9,591 bases of DNA from DATKSS01 sp035533335 (GTDB lineage Bacteria; Chloroflexota; Dormibacteria; Dormibacterales; Dormibacteraceae): positions 1-9,591 of the forward strand of contig DATLUC010000094.1 in assembly GCA_035533335.1 (NCBI GenBank). The letters run 5' to 3'. Positions 6,814 through 9,591 of this stretch are shown here, piece after piece. Under the pieces are notes generated by a model, which worked only from the letters and a program-made list of their open reading frames with translations, ran no database searches and was not told the DNA's origin. How positions within the stretch are numbered: the stretch's first letter is position 1; every line of letters starts with the position of its first letter. The position numbers and the translations under genes are program-made.

Positions 6814-6842
6814 AGGTTAGGGGCGGCCGGGGCTGGATCCAA
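6814..6842 (-). promoter_or_regulatory. Candidate ssb promoter
   Basis: On the - strand TTGGAT (6837-6842) and TAACCT (6814-6819) are separated by exactly 17 bp. They lie in the 64-bp gap between the M23 stop and the ssb start, upstream of the ssb ribosome binding site. This matches a housekeeping sigma-type promoter moderately well and suggests ssb can be expressed apart from the secretion-like genes. Confidence 0.5.
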
Positions 6843-6851
6843 CCCTGCCTG

Positions 6852-7349
6852 TTAAGAGGCCAGCCAGGCCGCCGGGTCGACCGACCTCCCGTCGACCTGA
6901 ACCTCCAGATGGACGTGTGGCCCCGTCGCACGTCCGGTCGAGCCCACCAGGCCGATGACATCACCGGGAGTCAGAGATGCCCCGCTGCGCACCCGGAACG
7001 CCGATAGGTGGCAGTACAGGATCCGGACGTGCGAGTCGACAATCACCTCCACGTACATCCCGGCGCCTCCCGGGTCGAATCCTGTGCGAGCGGTCCCCGC
7101 CGTCGCCGATGAAACGGGTGTGCCGGCCGGGGCGGCGAGGTCGATGCCGGTGTGGATGTGATGGCCTGGACAGAACGGATCGAAAGGCTCGAGCTCGACG
7201 GCGGTGCATCCGAACTTCTGGCTGACGACGGCGCCTTCGACGACGGCACCGAGGGGCAACTTCACGGGGTTGGGCACCTGCGAGGCGGCGACCATCCAGA
7301 TGAAGATGGCGGCCAGGACCAGAGCCGGGACGCGAACGAGCGCGATCAC
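6852..7349 (-). CDS. Membrane-anchored M23 (LytM) peptidoglycan hydrolase
   Basis: The gene encodes 165 residues. The start is GTG 7349, overlapping the TGA of the VirB6-like gene (GTGA). A single N-terminal hydrophobic helix (about residues 7-24, VPALVLAAIFIWMVAASQ) anchors or exports it. The catalytic M23 domain follows: HTGID gives the zinc ligands His66 and Asp70, then YCHLS with His114, and GPHVHLEV with His145 and His147. All expected metal and catalytic positions are present, so it should be an active endopeptidase acting on peptide cross-bridges of the wall from outside the membrane. Cys48 and Cys60 flank the loop before the first motif and could form a disulfide. In secretion and conjugation modules such enzymes locally open the wall, replacing the VirB1 transglycosylase; the position right after the VirB6-like gene supports that role. 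Confidence 0.92.
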   Translation of the reverse strand: MIALVRVPALVLAAIFIWMVAASQVPNPVKLPLGAVVEGAVVSQKFGCTAVELEPFDPFCPGHHIHTGIDLAAPAGTPVSSATAGTARTGFDPGGAGMYVEVIVDSHVRILYCHLSAFRVRSGASLTPGDVIGLVGSTGRATGPHVHLEVQVDGRSVDPAAWLAS

Positions 7350-8242
7350 GCCTTTGCGATGGCGTGCTCGAGGTGGCGAAACGCCTCGGCGACCGTCGAC
7401 TGCAGCTTGTGCGCCGCTTTCTCCGCGCCCCCCAGCGCACCCGGCACCTTGAACACCAGGAGTAGCGAGGCCAACGCGAAGAGGTGGTGAATCGGCGTTG
7501 TGCCGTCCTTCTGCAGTCCGAATCCGACGGCGATCACAAAGAGTTGCGCGGGCTGCATCAAGAGGTTGGAAGTGAAGTTGGAGATCCACTGCTTGGAGAT
7601 GTGGTGGGTCTCCGGCAAGGTGAACAGGAGCCCTGCGATCGGCGCCGTGATCGCAAGCACGATAAGGATCGCGTACCGCACCAGGTAGGTGACCGCAAGC
7701 ACGTCGTACCCGACCGCGAGGATCGCGGTGGTGACGATCTCCCAGATTCCGGCGCGCGGGCCGTACACCGAGTTCGCGAGCCAGTCCGACGGGCTGTCGA
7801 GGGCGACGAAGCCCCGGATCACCGTGCACAGGGTATTCGTGATATCGACCACCGCCTGGAACAGCGGAAGCGAGAAGTTGATCAGGACTGCTCCCATGAA
7901 CAGGCGCGGCAGCAGGATGCGGGCCGAATACTGGGTATGCAGCCCGTGGCCCCACATGATTCGGTAGGAGGCCCACATCGCGACCAGCACGAGCGCCCCA
8001 TTGGAGACGATCTGGACCTTGGGCTCGAAGCGCTGGATCGTGGCGTTGGCGGTGAAGTCGCCGCTCGTCTCGAAATCCTTGGTGCTGAGAACGAAATCGA
8101 ACCACACTTTGTCGAGGAGCCCGACGCTGTCGTTGAGCAAGAGGACGACGATGTTCGCGGGATGCTGGAGCGGAGCCAGAATGTCGAGGAGCTTGCTCAG
8201 GACTACCAGCAGCGACTGGATCTCTCCGAACAGCTGATCCAT
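7346..8242 (-). CDS. VirB6/TrbL-like polytopic membrane protein
   Basis: This 298-residue integral membrane protein is read from ATG 8242; the open frame further upstream overlaps the pilin-like gene and is not used. An N-terminal amphipathic region (9-47) precedes a soluble segment. Hydrophobic segments follow at about 77-97, 109-135, 165-186, 188-209, 226-243 and 252-270. The core YLVRYAILIVLAITAPIAGL (186-205), followed by LPETHHISKQW (209-219) and LLMQPAQLFVIAVGFGL (227-243), resembles the conserved 'alanine/proline-turn, LP.T, QW, QP' core of TrbL/VirB6 channel components in Gram-positive and candidate-phylum type IV secretion systems. VirB6 proteins form part of the inner-membrane translocation pore. 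It lies 4 nt after the pilin-like gene and overlaps the M23 gene, forming a coupled trio. The remote family call is moderately confident. Confidence 0.72.
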   Translation of the reverse strand: MDQLFGEIQSLLVVLSKLLDILAPLQHPANIVVLLLNDSVGLLDKVWFDFVLSTKDFETSGDFTANATIQRFEPKVQIVSNGALVLVAMWASYRIMWGHGLHTQYSARILLPRLFMGAVLINFSLPLFQAVVDITNTLCTVIRGFVALDSPSDWLANSVYGPRAGIWEIVTTAILAVGYDVLAVTYLVRYAILIVLAITAPIAGLLFTLPETHHISKQWISNFTSNLLMQPAQLFVIAVGFGLQKDGTTPIHHLFALASLLLVFKVPGALGGAEKAAHKLQSTVAEAFRHLEHAIAKA

Positions 8243-8246
8243 CCGT

Positions 8247-8513
8247 TTACTTCGTCGAGTTCGGCACCGAGCTGGTGAGGATCGTGACCAGGGAGCTGGC
8301 CACCTCGACGCCGATCGTCCCGACCACGATGCGCTGGATCCACTGCTTGGCGGCCAGGGCCGACTTGGATTCCACCGCGGTGATCTTCCAGATGAACGCA
8401 AAGATGAAAGCCAAGGCGCCTATGGACCCCACCAGCGCCTGCCCGATATGAGTCCACGTCAGGATCAAGTCCTGAATCGGCGTGATGTCCGGTGCGGCGG
8501 CGAGAAATGGCAT
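8247..8513 (-). CDS. VirB2/TrbC pilin-like two-helix protein
   Basis: The gene encodes 88 residues. The start is ATG 8513, with GGAGG 5 nt upstream. A short Ala-Pro-rich N-terminus (MPFLAAAPDI) leads into an amphipathic stretch. A first hydrophobic helix spans about 24-46 (QALVGSIGALAFIFAFIWKI), then a polar loop with Glu, Ser and Lys (SKSALAAKQWIQR), and a second helix about 62-82 (VVGTIGVEVASSLVTIL). Helix, basic loop with AKQWI, then a Gly-containing helix is the typical plan of VirB2/TrbC-type subunits and related small T4SS membrane proteins. The position directly before a VirB6-like gene matches that gene order. No long cleavable signal sequence is seen, unlike classical VirB2. Structural similarity is inferred from architecture, so the function call is moderate while the gene itself is well supported. 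Confidence 0.68.
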   Translation of the reverse strand: MPFLAAAPDITPIQDLILTWTHIGQALVGSIGALAFIFAFIWKITAVESKSALAAKQWIQRIVVGTIGVEVASSLVTILTSSVPNSTK

Positions 8514-8518
8514 GTGAA

Positions 8519-8523
8519 CCTCC
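8519..8523 (-). promoter_or_regulatory. Ribosome binding site of pilin-like gene
   Basis: The - strand reads GGAGG, then TTCAC, then ATG at 8513. This strong site fixes the start of the 88-aa protein and argues against the longer frame that continues upstream. Confidence 0.7.
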
Positions 8524-8539
8524 AGGTGTTTTGAGGCGC

Positions 8540-8568
8540 ACGTTAGGCAGGGAACGCCGCCGTAGGAA
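8540..8568 (-). promoter_or_regulatory. Candidate promoter of pilin-like operon
   Basis: In the 64-bp gap upstream of the pilin-like gene the - strand carries TAACGT (8540-8545) with TTCCTA (8563-8568) 17 bp further upstream. The -10 is good and the -35 weak. The same TAAC-start -10 is seen before ssb (TAACCT), which could mean a shared regulator or sigma factor, but two sites are too few to claim it. Confidence 0.35.
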
Positions 8569-8577
8569 CCCCGCCCG

Positions 8578-8967
8578 TTAAGACAGCCCCCGCGCCCGGC
8601 TCTCGACTCCGTCCAGCAAGATCTCAAGCGCTGATGCAGTGGCACCGATCTGGCATACCTCTGAAGGTTCGGTGCGGATGGTCGGCACTGGCTGCACCAC
8701 CGTGTCCAGCTCGACGTGCACCGCGCCTGCGTGAATGAGAAGCTCGTAGCGATCCGGAGCCAGCGCAGCGCCCTCCTCGCTCTCCCCCCGGAAGTCGGCG
8801 ATGGCGGCTTTGACCGCGAGCTCGCCGAGCTTCAGCCTGACCGAGCCTCCTTTCACCTCCGGGGCGACCGTCGGCCGGGCTCGCTCGCCACCACCGCGAC
8901 CCTGGAGATGCTGCGCTGCCGCGCCTACTCGCGCGGCCAGTTCGAGCGCCTCACCGAGGGAGTCCAT
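8578..8967 (-). CDS. Hypothetical protein, 129 aa
   Basis: I do not recognise this family. Codon use on this strand is strongly coding-like (GAG CTC, GTC, GCG and CTG codons), which supports a real gene. The product is soluble, mostly acidic and Ala/Glu/Leu-rich. A helical N-terminus (LGEALELAARVGAAAQHL) is followed by a Gly/Arg link, then a predicted alternating strand region (VRLKLGELAVKAAIADFRG, YELLIHAGAVHVELDTVV). The C-terminal helix holds ATASALEILLDGVESRARG. The start ATG 8967 has a weak upstream purine run (AGGTTTGGA). It is the first visible gene on this strand before the pilin-like operon (64 bp away) and is divergent from the LigD gene. Confidence 0.58.
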   Translation of the reverse strand: MDSLGEALELAARVGAAAQHLQGRGGGERARPTVAPEVKGGSVRLKLGELAVKAAIADFRGESEEGAALAPDRYELLIHAGAVHVELDTVVQPVPTIRTEPSEVCQIGATASALEILLDGVESRARGLS

Positions 8968-9041
8968 TCCAAACCTGTCAGATCACGACAGCGGGCATCG
9001 GCCTGCGTGTGCGGCTGACCAAACCCGAGGCAGCCGTGGCC

Positions 9042-9047
9042 TAAATT
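9042..9047 (+). promoter_or_regulatory. Candidate -10 element of the LigD gene
   Basis: TAAATT fits TANNNT and ends 7 nt before the GTG start at 9055, with no ribosome binding site between. This is the typical geometry of a leaderless transcript. It lies in the 87-bp gap between the divergent 129-aa gene and LigD. Confidence 0.45.
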
Positions 9048-9054
9048 TGTACTG

Positions 9055-9591
9055 GTGGCCAAAAAGCTCACCGAGTACGAGGCCAAACGAGACTTCAAGC
9101 GAACTCCCGAGCCGGGTGGCCGGGTGCCCCGCAAGGCTGCCCGGGCGCTCCGGTTCGTCGTCCAGGAGCACCACGCTCGACGTCTGCACTGGGACTTTCG
9201 GCTCGAGCGTGACGGCGTTCTCGTGTCATGGGCCGTGCCCAAAGGCGTCCCGCCCGACCCCAAGAAGAACCACCTCGCGGTCCACGTGGAGGACCATCCG
9301 CTCGGGTATATCGATTTCGCGGGCCGGATCCCGGCCGGCAACTACGGCGCCGGCCAGGTTTCGATCTGGGACCACGGGACCTACGAAACCGAGAAGTGGT
9401 CCGACCGCGAAGTAATGGTGGTGCTGCACGGTGAGCGCGTGCAGGGTCGCTACGTGCTCTTCCAGACCAACGGCGAGAACTGGATGATCCACCGCATGGA
9501 CCCGCCGCAGGACCCCGAGAGGGGGCCCATGCCCGAGAAGATCGCGCCGATGATGGCCAAGCTCGGTTCGGCCATCCCCAAGCCCGAAGCT
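9055..9591 (+). CDS. ligD: LigD: 3'-phosphoesterase domain followed by start of ligase domain (partial)
   Basis: The first 179 codons are present; the gene continues past the window. After a basic leader (MAKKLTEYEAKRDFKRTPEP) the LigD phosphoesterase domain begins at about residue 33. All active-site residues known from Pseudomonas LigD are found with a constant offset of 3: His39, His45, Asp47, Arg49 (FVVQEHHARRLHWDFRLE), His81 and Tyr85 (HVEDHPLGY). IPAGNYGAGQVSIWDHGTY and NWMIHRMD complete the domain. IAPMMAKLG at about 163-171 is the usual entry to the ATP-dependent ligase domain. The protein therefore starts with a phosphoesterase and would repair double-strand breaks with Ku by trimming 3' ends and sealing. 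Whether a polymerase domain follows is outside the window. The start GTG is set by MAKK and an upstream -10. Confidence 0.93.
   Translation, partial: MAKKLTEYEAKRDFKRTPEPGGRVPRKAARALRFVVQEHHARRLHWDFRLERDGVLVSWAVPKGVPPDPKKNHLAVHVEDHPLGYIDFAGRIPAGNYGAGQVSIWDHGTYETEKWSDREVMVVLHGERVQGRYVLFQTNGENWMIHRMDPPQDPERGPMPEKIAPMMAKLGSAIPKPEA

Noticed and set aside
7484..8278. A 264-codon + strand frame opposite the VirB6-like gene
   Set aside because: The opposite strand encodes a coherent multi-helix membrane protein. This frame gives a charged Asp/Glu/Arg/His sequence typical of a shadow of hydrophobic codons.
8247..8513. Reading the 88-aa two-helix protein as ATP synthase subunit c or a holin
   Set aside because: There is no conserved proton-binding carboxylate in the middle of the second helix and no ATP synthase or phage genes nearby. 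The position before a VirB6-like gene fits the pilin-like reading better, though a holin cannot be fully excluded.
8801..9415. A + strand 204-codon frame running into the LigD region
   Set aside because: It overlaps the LigD phosphoesterase in a different frame and the 129-aa gene on the other strand. Its Ser/Arg/Thr-rich translation has no domain.
1..9591. tRNA/rRNA genes, CRISPR array, insertion sequence or integrase, attachment repeats
   Set aside because: No regularly spaced repeats, transposase or recombinase motifs, tRNA-like cloverleaf or flanking direct repeats were found by eye. Nothing directly marks the secretion-like cassette as a mobile element within this window.

Overview
The window is high-GC bacterial DNA, densely packed, with many GTG or TTG starts and 4-bp stop/start overlaps. 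Several genes have a -10-like hexamer 7-9 nt before the start and no ribosome binding site, which suggests leaderless transcripts. A luciferase-like, probably F420-dependent oxidoreductase, a LigD-type end-joining ligase, a DUF3052-like protein and this start-site style point to an actinobacterium or a related terrabacterial phylum such as Chloroflexota/Dormibacterota. The phylum is inferred; there is no rRNA or marker gene to settle it.

Left part (1-2283, + strand): the tail of a class I fructose-bisphosphate aldolase (fbaB), an MBL-fold hydrolase with no normal start codon at its conserved N-terminus, a two-helix membrane protein, a DUF3052-like protein, a GNAT acetyltransferase and a 113-aa protein of unknown function. 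All are closely spaced or overlapping and look like one transcription unit. The last gene runs tail-to-tail into an LLM-class oxidoreductase on the - strand (2273-3220), with 11 bp of overlap.

Middle part (3221-5870): a 20-bp divergent spacer separates the LLM gene from uppP (undecaprenyl-diphosphatase, lipid carrier recycling for the cell wall). uppP overlaps a small membrane protein. These converge on a - strand FAD-dependent amine-oxidase/UDP-galactopyranose-mutase-like protein.

Right part (5871-8967, - strand, read right to left): an unknown 129-aa protein, an 88-aa two-helix VirB2/TrbC-pilin-like protein, a 298-aa VirB6/TrbL-like polytopic protein, a membrane-anchored M23 (LytM) peptidoglycan hydrolase, a short single-stranded DNA-binding protein without the usual acidic tail, and a conserved unknown 168-aa protein. 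The pilin-like, channel-like and M23 genes are tightly coupled and look like a reduced type IV secretion-like module. No VirB4, VirD4 or VirB11 ATPase, relaxase or integrase is visible here. This cassette is the most interesting part of the window.

Right end (9055-9591, + strand): the start of a LigD protein with a complete 3'-phosphoesterase domain followed by the beginning of what looks like an ATP-dependent ligase domain, cut by the window edge. No tRNA, rRNA, CRISPR array, insertion sequence or long repeat was seen. There is no gene-free stretch above 300 bp.
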